The translations under genes and the position numbers were made by a program. This document shows, one piece after another, positions 7,070 through 15,170 of a DNA stretch of 24,303 nucleotides; position 1 is the stretch's first letter, and each line of letters starts with the position of its first letter. Origin of the DNA: Firmicutes bacterium UBA5473 (lineage in GTDB: Bacteria > Bacillota > DTU084); assembly GCA_002427165.1 (NCBI GenBank), contig DIQB01000111.1:3497-27799 (forward strand), written 5' to 3'. The notes beneath the pieces are model-generated. The model ran no database searches. It worked only from the letters and a program-made list of their open reading frames with translations, and was not told where the DNA came from.

Positions 7070-7331
7070 AGGAAATGGCCCCCAGATCGTCCACAATGGT
7101 GTTAATGTATTACAAAAGCCCGTGCCATGTGCGTATAGAAATATTTCCTTTACTGAAATAGTCATGCTTACGCCTTATGGTACACACACAAGAATTTAAA
7201 ATCGAAATTATTGCTTGCAGTATGCAAAAAGCTATTCTTGATGCCAACTGTATCTTCCTTTGTTCTTGATAAGCTTCAGTTAGTCGGAGTCAACAAATTA
7301 TAATTAGGCATCAGCAAATTACAATAAAAAA
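7070..7331. other. Intergenic stretch with no supported gene
   Basis: About 260 bases between tspO and the carB terminator, more AT-rich than its surroundings. The longest plus-strand reading frame (7177-7269, 30 codons) has no ribosome site. I see no promoter, RNA motif or clear pseudogene. Confidence 0.5.
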
Positions 7332-7352
7332 GAGGGCCCTGCGGGGCCCTCT
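7324..7352 (-). terminator. Terminator of carAB
   Basis: On the minus strand an 8-bp GC stem (GAGGGCCC, 7344-7351 with 7332-7339) with a 4-base loop is followed by a run of T residues. It starts immediately after the carB stop codon at 7354. Confidence 0.93.
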
Positions 7353-7353
7353 C

Positions 7354-10300
7354 TCAATTCTTGTAATACTCCTGAATCGACTTCACATCTAGACCATTAT
7401 CTTTAGAAGCTCGGATGCCAGCTAGGGCTGCTTTGGCCCCTTGAATGGTGGTCATCACAGAGATATTGCTGGCAATTACTTGCCTGCGAATCTTATACTC
7501 ATCTGTCCGTGGACCCTTGCCCACTGGTGTATTTACTACTAGATCAATTTCTTGATTTTTAATCCGATCTAGAAGGTTCGGTCGTCCCTCACCGATTTTA
7601 TATACCTTCTCCACCTGAACCCCTTCCTCTTGGAGGAACTGGTAGGTACCTGCAGTGGCAAGAAGCTTGAACCCCTCCTCTAGAAAGCCTCGGGCGATGG
7701 GCAGGAGTGCCTCCTTGTCCCGATCCGCCACTGTGAGCAATACCGTCCCCGATAGGGGCAGGGGAACACCTGCAGACATTTGAGACTTAGCAAAGGCCAT
7801 TCCGAAGTTATCATCGATCCCCATCACCTCGCCTGTGGAACGCATCTCAGGGCTGAGGATAATATCCACACCCGGGAACTTGATGAAAGGGAACACTGCC
7901 TCTTTCACAGCGATCCGGGGTTGGCCCGAGGGCTTCAGATCGAATTCTGAGAGCTTGTGGCCAAGCATCACCTGCGTTGCAACCTGAGCTAGGGAAATGC
8001 CACTGGCCTTGCTCACGAAGGGTACTGTCCGGGACGCTCTGGGATTCACCTCAAGCAGATAGATCTCATCATCCCGCACTGCAAACTGGATATTCAAAAG
8101 TCCATACACCTTTAGGGCTAAACCCAAGAGCTTAGTCTGCCTTTTGATTTCGCCAATTATCTCTGGGGACAAACTGAAAGGCGGCAGGGAGCAAGCACTG
8201 TCGCCAGAGTGCACTCCAGCCAGCTCAATATGCTCCATTACCCCTGCCACATAGCAGTCTTCTCCATCGCAGATAGCATCCACATCAACTTCAATGGCAG
8301 ATTCTAGGAACTTGTCAACTAAAACTGGATGATCTGGTGTGGCCCGCACTGCCTTCTCCATATAAAGGCGCAGTGCATCCTCATCATAGACCACTTCCAT
8401 AGCCCGACCACCTAAAACATAGGAGGGACGAACCAACACTGGGTAACCGATCCGAGAGGCAATCTGAACTGCTTCCTCCTCGGAGCTTGCCATGCCGTTA
8501 TCTGGTTGCTTCAGCTTCAGATCCCGCAATACTTGAGCAAATTTCTCCCTATCCTCGGCCAGGTCAATAGCTTTCGGGGATGTGCCCAAAATTGGGATCC
8601 CGCGTTTTTCTAAGTCTAAGGCCAATTTTAAGGGGGTCTGACCACCGAATTGCAGCACTACCCCATCGGGCTTTTCTAGCTGGCAAATATTGAGCACATC
8701 CTCCAATGTGAGGGGCTCGAAATAGAGACGATTTGAGATGTCATAGTCTGTACTTACAGTCTCAGGGTTACAGTTGATCATCACAACCTCTTTGCCAGCG
8801 GCCCTAAGAGCCTTGGCTGCTTGCACGCAACAGTAATCAAATTCGATTCCCTGTCCAATCCGGTTAGGTCCACCACCCAAAACAATCACTGTATTTTTGC
8901 CGCGGGCTCTAGCCTCGTTCTCCTCTTCATAGGTGGAATAGTAGTAGGGAGTGAGGGCATCAAATTCCCCAGCGCAGCTATCAACTAGTTTATAGACAGG
9001 CAAAATACCCATTTCTTGGCGCCAGATGCGGATTTCCTCCTCCTCTTTGCCTGAGAGGAAAGCTAGCTGTCGATCTGAGTAGCCAAAGCGCTTGGCCTTC
9101 ACTAGAAGCTCTTTGCCTTCTTCGGTTCCTGCAAAAAGTGGCAGCTTCTCTCGCAATTCCTCTTCCAGAGCTAAAAGCTGCTGAAGATTATTCAAAAACC
9201 AAGGATCGATGCCTGTCCACTGATAAATCTCATCCACACCGATTCCCAGCTGCAGGGCATAACGTAGGTAGAAGATCCGCTCAGGTGTAGGGATCCTAAG
9301 CTGTTTTTTCAGCTCTGCAATTAGCTGCTCTCGCTCGTGGGAGCTCATTTGCCAAGGAGCATATTTATCCTTTCCATCTGCACCTAGTCCATAGCGATCC
9401 TGCTCCAACGAGCGCATCGCCTTCTGCAGGGATTCTTTGAAGGTGCGACCGATAGCCATCACCTCACCCACAGATTTCATCTGGGTGGTGAGGGTCTGGT
9501 CCACGCCTGCAAACTTCACAAAGTCGAATCTAGGTACCTTCACCACGCAGTAATCTATGGCAGGCTCGAAGCAGGCTGTGGTACTTTTAGTAATATAGTT
9601 GGGCAGTTCGTCCAACCGGTAGCCTACAGCTAGTTTCGTTGAAATCTTGGCGATTGGATAACCTGTAGCTTTAGATGCTAGAGCTGAGGAGCGGGAAACC
9701 CTAGGGTTCATCTCAATGACGATAATGCGGCCATTATCTGGGTTCACAGCATACTGCAGGTTACAGCCACCTGACTCCAGGCCAATCTTCTTGACAATCT
9801 TATATGATGCCTCTCGGAGGCGTGCATATTCAGGCTTAGTTAGAGTCTGGGCAGGAGCCACTGTGATGCTGTCGCCAGTATGGATCCCCATAGGATCGAA
9901 GTTTTCGATGGTGCAGACCACAATAAAGTTGTCTGCGCTGTCGCGCATGATCTCAAACTCCAGCTCTTTCCAACCCAAAACTGATTCCTCAATTAGGAGC
10001 TGATGAACTGGACTGGCTTCAAAGCCTGCTGTACACAGCTCTTTTAGCTCCTCAATATTATAGGCGATACCGCCCCCTGTGCCTCCCAAGGTGAAGGAAG
10101 GGCGCACAATCACAGGATAGCCAACTTTAGCAGCAAAGGCCAGGGCTTCTTCTGTGGAGGCAGCATAGATACTGGCGCACACTTCAAGGCCAATATCCTC
10201 AATGGCCTGCTTGAAAAGCTTCCGATCCTCTGCCATGGCAATGGCCTCAGGCTTTACCCCCAATAGCTCCACACCATAGCGGTCTAAAATACCCTTCTCT

Positions 10301-10608
10301 GCCAGGTCCATGGCCAGGTTCAAGCCTGTCTGCCCTCCCATGGTGGGAAGGATAGCATCGGGCCGCTCTTTGGCGATGACCTTCTCCACAGCTTCAGCAG
10401 TGAGGGGCTCAATATAGGTGGCATGGGCCATCTGGGGATCAGTCATGATAGTGGCAGGGTTACTGTTTACCAAAATTACCCGGTACCCCTCTTCCCGCAA
10501 GGCCTCGCAGGCCTGGGAGCCGGAGTAGTCAAACTCGCAGGCCTGTCCAATTACAATGGGCCCCGAGCCGATGATCATAATACTTTTTAGATCTGTTCGC
10601 TTAGGCAT
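7354..10608 (-). CDS. carB: Carbamoyl phosphate synthetase, large subunit
   Basis: 1084 residues, the usual length. It has two ATP-grasp halves: the first (about 1-400) with IMIIGSGPIVIGQACEFDY and the carboxyphosphate site, the second (about 550-935) with VIVLGGGPNRIGQGIEFDY. An oligomerisation domain lies between them and an MGS-like allosteric domain closes the protein from about 940. It makes carbamoyl phosphate from bicarbonate, ammonia and two ATP for pyrimidines and arginine. All motifs I can check look intact, so this subunit should be active. The ATG start overlaps the end of carA by eight bases with GGAGGGAG upstream, so the two are coupled. Its partner has lost the glutaminase residues, which implies free ammonia as nitrogen source. 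Confidence 0.98.
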   Translation of the reverse strand: MPKRTDLKSIMIIGSGPIVIGQACEFDYSGSQACEALREEGYRVILVNSNPATIMTDPQMAHATYIEPLTAEAVEKVIAKERPDAILPTMGGQTGLNLAMDLAEKGILDRYGVELLGVKPEAIAMAEDRKLFKQAIEDIGLEVCASIYAASTEEALAFAAKVGYPVIVRPSFTLGGTGGGIAYNIEELKELCTAGFEASPVHQLLIEESVLGWKELEFEIMRDSADNFIVVCTIENFDPMGIHTGDSITVAPAQTLTKPEYARLREASYKIVKKIGLESGGCNLQYAVNPDNGRIIVIEMNPRVSRSSALASKATGYPIAKISTKLAVGYRLDELPNYITKSTTACFEPAIDYCVVKVPRFDFVKFAGVDQTLTTQMKSVGEVMAIGRTFKESLQKAMRSLEQDRYGLGADGKDKYAPWQMSSHEREQLIAELKKQLRIPTPERIFYLRYALQLGIGVDEIYQWTGIDPWFLNNLQQLLALEEELREKLPLFAGTEEGKELLVKAKRFGYSDRQLAFLSGKEEEEIRIWRQEMGILPVYKLVDSCAGEFDALTPYYYSTYEEENEARARGKNTVIVLGGGPNRIGQGIEFDYCCVQAAKALRAAGKEVVMINCNPETVSTDYDISNRLYFEPLTLEDVLNICQLEKPDGVVLQFGGQTPLKLALDLEKRGIPILGTSPKAIDLAEDREKFAQVLRDLKLKQPDNGMASSEEEAVQIASRIGYPVLVRPSYVLGGRAMEVVYDEDALRLYMEKAVRATPDHPVLVDKFLESAIEVDVDAICDGEDCYVAGVMEHIELAGVHSGDSACSLPPFSLSPEIIGEIKRQTKLLGLALKVYGLLNIQFAVRDDEIYLLEVNPRASRTVPFVSKASGISLAQVATQVMLGHKLSEFDLKPSGQPRIAVKEAVFPFIKFPGVDIILSPEMRSTGEVMGIDDNFGMAFAKSQMSAGVPLPLSGTVLLTVADRDKEALLPIARGFLEEGFKLLATAGTYQFLQEEGVQVEKVYKIGEGRPNLLDRIKNQEIDLVVNTPVGKGPRTDEYKIRRQVIASNISVMTTIQGAKAALAGIRASKDNGLDVKSIQEYYKN

Positions 10609-11656
10609 CTCGCTCTCCCTCCATCATCTTGATAAACTTCTCATAGAGACGATCCTCGGGAGCAGGAGTAAATTGCACGGAGAAGGCTTTCCTATAGGCC
10701 ATGCCCTCTACTGTGCGGTCGTTGAGATTGAGGTGAGTCAGCTGGCCGTCCCCGATCTTTACCACAGCTTCAGGCTTCTGTAGTCCCTCTAAAGCTGGCA
10801 CTTTGAGGCAGTAGCCGTGGTTTTGCGAGGTGATCAGCACTTTGCCCTGAGCTAGATCCCAGACAGGCAGATTTTCTCCCCTGTGCCCGCTAGATAGTTT
10901 AAAGGTGCTAAACCCATGAGCTAGGCCTAAGAGCAAATGTCCAAAGCCAATGCCAAAGATGGGTTTAACACCTAACAATTTTTCGATCTCTTGTTTTAAT
11001 TCAGGAAAGGAAGCAGGATCTCCAGAGCCACTGGAAAGAAAGATTCCATCTGGAGAAAGTTCCAGAATCTGTTGGGCTGTTGAATGGGCGGGAACAATGG
11101 TGAGGGAACAGCCCAAATCCATTAGCGCATTGAGGCTGCTTTTGGTAACGCCGAAGTCCACTACCACCACCCGATGGGATCCAGAGCCCATAGTTCTAAG
11201 TTCTCCTGTTGGTAGTGAAGGCTTTATTTCAGCTTGCTTGAGCTTTGCTAATAAACTGTCAATCTCATGGTCCACAGTGGAGAGGATCCCCTTTTGCGAA
11301 CCGTGTTCTTTAAGATGCCGTGCCAATGCCCGAGTATCTATTCCCTCCACAGCTAGCACTCCCTGGGAGTCTAGGTAGGAGGCTAGGTCTCCTTCTTGCC
11401 GCCAGCTGCTGGGAAAAGGCGTATATTCCCGCACTAGCAGTGCGGAGATCTGCGGGCCATCTGATTGTTCATCCTCTTTGTTAACTCCATAATTGCCAAC
11501 GAGAGGATAGGTCATGGTGAGGATCTGGCCTTTTGATGCAGGGTCTCCAATTAGCTCTTGATAGCCTAGATGTGAGGTGTTGGAAACAACTTCCCCAACC
11601 ACTTCACCGCTGCCAGCGAAGACCTCTCCGTTCAAAAAAAAACCGTCCTCAAGCAC
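10601..11656 (-). CDS. carA: Carbamoyl phosphate synthetase small subunit with a degenerate glutaminase site
   Basis: 351 residues from the GTG at 11656. The N-terminal CarA domain is well kept (GEVVSNTSHLGYQEL, TMTYPLVGNYGVN, VEGIDTRALARHL), as is the overall class I glutamine amidotransferase fold with SQNHGY. The catalytic residues are gone. The nucleophile motif GICLGHQ reads GIGFGHL (Gly237 for Cys, Leu241 for the glutamine-binding Gln). The VQFHPE motif reads VQFTPA (Thr330 for His, Ala332 for Glu), and SNGPGDP reads SSGSGDP. I checked these in the nucleotide sequence; the frame is intact. Known CarA proteins hydrolyse glutamine and channel ammonia to CarB; this one should not. Homologues begin about MKALLVLEDG, and here that position is ATC (11669-11671) with GAGGGGG seven bases upstream; the first standard start is the GTG used here. 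Confidence 0.93.
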   Translation of the reverse strand: MLEDGFFLNGEVFAGSGEVVGEVVSNTSHLGYQELIGDPASKGQILTMTYPLVGNYGVNKEDEQSDGPQISALLVREYTPFPSSWRQEGDLASYLDSQGVLAVEGIDTRALARHLKEHGSQKGILSTVDHEIDSLLAKLKQAEIKPSLPTGELRTMGSGSHRVVVVDFGVTKSSLNALMDLGCSLTIVPAHSTAQQILELSPDGIFLSSGSGDPASFPELKQEIEKLLGVKPIFGIGFGHLLLGLAHGFSTFKLSSGHRGENLPVWDLAQGKVLITSQNHGYCLKVPALEGLQKPEAVVKIGDGQLTHLNLNDRTVEGMAYRKAFSVQFTPAPEDRLYEKFIKMMEGERDA

Positions 11657-11705
11657 GAGTAAGGCTTTGATAGGAATTCCCCCTCTCTTATCTCTCTAAA
11701 CGGAT

Positions 11706-11734
11706 ATTTTATCATATTTAGCTCTAGTTGTAAA
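11706..11734 (-). promoter_or_regulatory. Promoter of carAB
   Basis: Minus-strand TTTACA (11729-11734) and TAAAAT (11706-11711) are 17 bp apart, about 50 bases before the carA start. I see no PyrR-type attenuator in the short leader. Confidence 0.7.
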
Positions 11735-11763
11735 CCGGGGGATTAAATTTTTCTCAAGCATAA

Positions 11764-11898
11764 AAAATAGCATCGGAAGAATTAGGAATACTCAATGACT
11801 ACGCTGTAGCCACAAGATATCCTGGATTCTCCTTTATTTCTATAGAGGAAGCTGAAGAGGCATATGAAATAGCCACCTCTGTTCGAGACGAATCTTAA
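11764..11898 (+). pseudogene. C-terminal remnant of a HEPN-domain protein
   Basis: After an in-frame TAA, 44 codons run to a TAA at 11896 and read ...ELGILNDYAVATRYPG, then FSFISIEEAEEAYEIATSVRDES. The RYP motif after a Y-x-x-x element, followed by a final helix rich in E and A, is the typical end of HEPN proteins, the partners of minimal nucleotidyltransferases in MNT/HEPN toxin-antitoxin pairs. No start codon, ribosome site, N-terminal helices or nucleotidyltransferase gene are present. It looks like debris of a deleted or moved toxin-antitoxin locus. The identification rests on a short stretch. Confidence 0.6.
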
Positions 11899-11925
11899 AT
11901 AACTTAAAGATTGATTGTACAACCC

Positions 11926-12720
11926 TCAATCAGCTATAGCATTCTCGCCCTTGTAACCCAGCTTTCTGGAAACTTCCCTGGCTGCTGTGACCAAGGTGCG
12001 GGCTAGGTGACCACCGATAAATTCTTCAGTCACCCTGCTACTGGGCCCAGACATGCTAATGGCAGCTGCAGGATAACCACGCCAATCGAAGACGGGCACA
12101 GCCACACAGTTAACTCCCTCTTCCAGTTCCCCGAAATCCAAGGCATAGCCTTGGAGCCTAATTTGACTCAGGGAGGAGCGGAGAAGCTCAGGTCCGGTTA
12201 TGGTGCGGTTAGTATATTGGCGGAAGTTGATCCGCTCTAGAAGCTCATCTAACTCAGAGGGTGGCAAAAATGCCAAAAGAGCCTTGCCTGCACCTGTTGC
12301 ATAGGCTGGAGCGCGGCTGCCGATCCGGGCAAACATCTTAATCATATTACTGGATTCCACCTGATCTAGATACATCACCTCTGTGCCCACTAGCACAGAG
12401 AGATTAGCAGTTTCATTGCAGCTGTGTACTAGCTCCTGGAGGATGGGCCTGGCAACTAGCCGCAGATCCATCTCCTCTAGGGCTGCATAGCCGATCTCAA
12501 CTAGCTTCAAGCCTAGCTTGTAGCGGTTGCTATCATCCTGCTGCACCATATCCCGCAGCTCCATAGCGCCTAAAAAACGGTAGACTGTGCTGCGATCCAG
12601 CCCCACCTCCCCTGCGATCTCGCTGAGGGTACGGGGCTTTTCTGCTCGGGATAAGGCCTCTAAAATCATCAGGGCGCGGTCTAGGGTCTGAATGGGTTGG
12701 GCTGGTTTGCGCTTGCCCAT
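11926..12720 (-). CDS. IclR-family transcriptional regulator
   Basis: 264 residues. The N-terminal winged helix (QTLDRALMILEALSRAEK, then LSEIAGEVGLDRSTVYRFLGAME) is followed by the IclR effector domain from about residue 85 (GAGKALLAFLPPSEL, GVNCVAVPVFDWRG, AAISMSGPSSRVT). These proteins sense small organic acids or aromatics and repress or activate nearby genes. The ATG follows the nfnB stop with no gap (TAAATG), with AAGGGA as ribosome site inside nfnB, so it is translationally coupled to nfnAB. This suggests it regulates the electron-bifurcating enzyme or is co-expressed with it, which is inference. The ligand is unknown. Confidence 0.93.
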   Translation of the reverse strand: MGKRKPAQPIQTLDRALMILEALSRAEKPRTLSEIAGEVGLDRSTVYRFLGAMELRDMVQQDDSNRYKLGLKLVEIGYAALEEMDLRLVARPILQELVHSCNETANLSVLVGTEVMYLDQVESSNMIKMFARIGSRAPAYATGAGKALLAFLPPSELDELLERINFRQYTNRTITGPELLRSSLSQIRLQGYALDFGELEEGVNCVAVPVFDWRGYPAAAISMSGPSSRVTEEFIGGHLARTLVTAAREVSRKLGYKGENAIAD

Positions 12721-14097
12721 TTATAGTCCCTTCTTCCTGCGAATATACGCATCTATTTCCGCGGCAGATCTTTTAGCAGCGCCCATGGCTGCGATTACTG
12801 TAGCTGCACCTGTAACTATGTCTCCCCCTGCATAGACCCCCTCAAGGTTCGTCTTACCAGTCTGGTGATCTGCTATAAAATAACCGCGCTCTGTACGAGC
12901 TAGCTGGGGTGTATTCCGCACCAAAACAGGGTTGGGCCCCTGGCCCACAGCCACGATTACAGTTTGTAGAGGAATTTCAAACTCGCTCTGGGCGATGGGT
13001 ACAGGTCTTCTTCTGCCTGAGCTATCTGGCTCTGTCAGCTCCATCTTTTCGCATTTTAATGCTGATACCTGCCCTTCCCGGTCCAAAATCGCCACAGGAT
13101 TGGTGAGGAGCTGAAATTTAATTCCCTCTTCTTTTGCATGCTCTCGCTCCTCAAGCCGCGCTGGCATTTCCTCCCAAGAGCGACGATAGACAATAGAAAC
13201 CTCCCGTGCCCCCAAGCGCAGGGCTGTGCGGGCGGCATCCATAGCTACGTTACCTGCACCAATCACCGCTACCTGTTCCCCAACTTTAATGGGTGTATCA
13301 TAGAGGGGATCGTAGGCTCGCATCAGGTTCACTCGGGTAAGAAATTCATTGGCAGAGTAGACACCGGGCAGGTTTTCCCCTGGGATCCCTAAAAAATGAG
13401 GCAGACCTGCACCTGTGGCGATGAAAATGGCATCATACTGCTCCTGGAGCTCTTGGAGACTGATGGTCTGACCCACAAGAGTGTTAGTTTGGATCTCAAC
13501 GCCTAGGCCTCGGATATAGTCTACCTCTGCCTCTAGAATTTCTTTGGGCAGCCGGAACTGGGGGATGCCGTAGCGCAAGACCCCTCCCACAGCATGCAAA
13601 GCCTCATAGATGGTTACCTGATGGCCTGAAATGGCAAGTTGGGCTGCAGCTGTAAGCCCTGCAGGTCCCGATCCAACTACAGCTACCCGACCTTCAATTT
13701 TGCCTTTAGGCTCTGGCTGGGGGGGATTATGCTCCCGCTCCCAGTCAGCTACAAAGCGCTCCAAGCCGCCGATGGCGATACTTTGCCCTTTGCGATGGAG
13801 GATGCATTTCAATTCGCACTGGTTTTCCTGGGGACATACCCGGCCACAAATTGCAGGAAGGCTGTTTTTTTCTTTAATCTTTTTCGCGGCCCCAGAAAAA
13901 TCACCCTCCCGAATCAATTTAATAAAATCCGGGATTTCAATACCTACAGGGCAGCCTGCCACACAGAACCTTTTGGGGCATTGAAGGCACCGCTGGGCTT
14001 CTTGTTGGGCCTGCTGAGGAGTAAAGCCCAAGGCCACCTCGTGGAAATTACCAGCTCTCTCCGCTCCCCTTTTGCCCATTACTTGCCGCACTGACAT
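12721..14097 (-). CDS. nfnB: NfnB: large subunit of NADH-dependent reduced ferredoxin:NADP+ oxidoreductase (glutamate synthase beta-like)
   Basis: 458 residues. The N-terminus holds two [4Fe-4S] cysteine sets: C37/C40/C45/C49 (RCLQCPKRFCVAGCP) and C84/C88/C94/C98. An FAD site (VVGSGPAGLTAAAQL, 141-155) and an NADP(H) site (VIGAGNVAMDAARTALRLGA) follow, and the C-terminus closes with VYAGGDIVTGAATV. The same family includes GltD, but an adjacent NfnA-like gene and the absence of a GltB glutamate synthase gene favour NfnB. The complex bifurcates electrons between NADPH, NAD+ and ferredoxin in the cytoplasm. The start overlaps nfnA by 19 bases with GGAGGGGG upstream. Often mislabelled gltA. Confidence 0.92.
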   Translation of the reverse strand: MSVRQVMGKRGAERAGNFHEVALGFTPQQAQQEAQRCLQCPKRFCVAGCPVGIEIPDFIKLIREGDFSGAAKKIKEKNSLPAICGRVCPQENQCELKCILHRKGQSIAIGGLERFVADWEREHNPPQPEPKGKIEGRVAVVGSGPAGLTAAAQLAISGHQVTIYEALHAVGGVLRYGIPQFRLPKEILEAEVDYIRGLGVEIQTNTLVGQTISLQELQEQYDAIFIATGAGLPHFLGIPGENLPGVYSANEFLTRVNLMRAYDPLYDTPIKVGEQVAVIGAGNVAMDAARTALRLGAREVSIVYRRSWEEMPARLEEREHAKEEGIKFQLLTNPVAILDREGQVSALKCEKMELTEPDSSGRRRPVPIAQSEFEIPLQTVIVAVGQGPNPVLVRNTPQLARTERGYFIADHQTGKTNLEGVYAGGDIVTGAATVIAAMGAAKRSAAEIDAYIRRKKGL

Positions 14098-14912
14098 TTA
14101 TGCACCCCCTCCATGGCTTGGGTCTCTTCTTCCTTATAATAACGGAGCCTGTTTGCAAGCTCTGCAAAATCCACGCTCTCTCCAGGGAAAACAGGACCGT
14201 CCACACAGGCAAACTTGGTCTCCCCGTCAATTCTCACCCTACAGCAGCCGCACATGCCAGTGCCATCTACCATGATAGGATTTAAACTAACGATGCTGGG
14301 AATTTTGTGTTTCCGGGCCAGGTCCACTGTGGCTCGCATCATAGGCACAGGTCCTACAGAGATCACCAGATCTAGCTTTTGGCTTGCGATGAGCTCTCCT
14401 AACACATCTGTAACTAGGCCCCTTTGGCCGTAGCTGCCATCGTCTGTGGTGAAGTGAATCTCATGGCTGCCTGAAGCTAGCTCCTCCTCTAAAATTAAAA
14501 GCTCCTTGTTCCTTGCCCCCATAATGCTAATCACTTTGTTGCCAGCCGCTTTCAAAGCTTTCGCTTTGGGCAAAATCGATGGCACCCCTACGCCACCGCC
14601 AACCAAAACTACGGTGCCATATTTTTTAACCTCAAGTGGTGTGCCCAAAGGTCCGAGGATATCAGCAATCTCCTCCCCCTCTTCCATTTGGTTGAGCAGG
14701 AAGCTTGTTTTACCAAAGGTCTGGCAAACGATCATAATTGTGCCTAAACTAGGATCCCAGTCTGCAAGGGTAAGGGGGATCCTCTCTCCTGTGGCATTGA
14801 GACGGATCACAACAAAGTGCCCAGGCTGGGCTTTTTGCGCGATTTGAGGGGCCTTAATCTGAAACGCATTTACATTTGGCCCTAGGTTCTGTTTCTTCAG
14901 AATAGCAAACAA
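14079..14912 (-). CDS. nfnA: NfnA: small subunit of NADH-dependent reduced ferredoxin:NADP+ oxidoreductase
   Basis: 277 residues with a ferredoxin reductase-like FAD domain (PGHFVVIRL, RIPLTLADWD), an NAD(H) domain (VLVGGGVGVPSILPKAKAL), and a C-terminal [2Fe-2S] site with ligands consistent with D216, C221, C224 and C236 (VDGTGMCGCCRVRIDG, FACVDGP). The Asp-plus-three-Cys cluster is the mark of NfnA within the dihydroorotate dehydrogenase electron-transfer family. TTG start at 14912 with AGGAGG eight bases upstream. It is the first gene of nfnA-nfnB-iclR and has a consensus promoter. Identity is strong because of the neighbouring nfnB. Confidence 0.93.
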   Translation of the reverse strand: MFAILKKQNLGPNVNAFQIKAPQIAQKAQPGHFVVIRLNATGERIPLTLADWDPSLGTIMIVCQTFGKTSFLLNQMEEGEEIADILGPLGTPLEVKKYGTVVLVGGGVGVPSILPKAKALKAAGNKVISIMGARNKELLILEEELASGSHEIHFTTDDGSYGQRGLVTDVLGELIASQKLDLVISVGPVPMMRATVDLARKHKIPSIVSLNPIMVDGTGMCGCCRVRIDGETKFACVDGPVFPGESVDFAELANRLRYYKEEETQAMEGVHKCQCGK

Positions 14913-14952
14913 AAAAATTCCCTCCTAAAAACCGAACAAGCCTTTATTATCT

Positions 14953-15010
14953 ATTATAGCACAGAGAAGCTCTTGATCAAGTCTCGGATGATCCGTATTG
15001 TGAATCATCC
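14953..15010 (-). promoter_or_regulatory. nfnA promoter with overlapping palindrome and an upstream inverted repeat
   Basis: On the minus strand, TTGATC (14975-14980) and TATAAT (14953-14958) are 16 bp apart. The -35 box lies in the perfect palindrome CTTGATCAAG. About six bases further upstream is a second inverted repeat, GGATGAT / ATCATCC (14986-14992 and 15004-15010) with an 11-base gap. Either could be the operator of the co-transcribed IclR regulator; this is inferred from position only. Confidence 0.65.
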
Positions 15011-15074
15011 TAGACACCGCTATTGAGCGATCATTTACAACGTAATATATACGATGTGCGGTTGTCAAAAGCAT

Positions 15075-15103
15075 TTGTCAGTTTCCATTATTTGTGTTAT
15101 AAT
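15075..15103 (+). promoter_or_regulatory. Promoter of the GlsB/YeaQ-like gene
   Basis: TTGTCA (15075-15080) and TATAAT (15098-15103) with 17 bp between, about 68 bases before the start codon at 15171. Confidence 0.8.
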
Positions 15104-15170
15104 AATGATAGAAACTTGTCTACTTCTTCCGGGGAAGGGAGAGACTAATAAAAACATGGGAGGGTTGGAT

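Noticed and set aside
7177..7269. Short plus-strand ORF reading MVHTQEFKIEIIACSMQ..., faintly like the N-terminus of CutC
   Set aside because: Only 30 codons, no ribosome site, and the similarity is a handful of residues; it stops where the CutC glycine motif should be.
11657..11735. PyrR-type attenuator before carAB
   Set aside because: The leader is only about 50 bases long and has no terminator/antiterminator pair or PyrR-binding hairpin.
12721..14097. Calling this gene glutamate synthase small subunit (gltD)
   Set aside because: There is no large glutamate synthase gene nearby, and the overlapping upstream gene has the NfnA Asp-plus-three-Cys [2Fe-2S] motif.
15054..15170. Longer N-terminus for the GlsB/YeaQ-like protein
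   Set aside because: The extension begins upstream of the gene's own -35 and -10 boxes, so it could not be transcribed from that promoter; the ATG at 15171 has the ribosome site.
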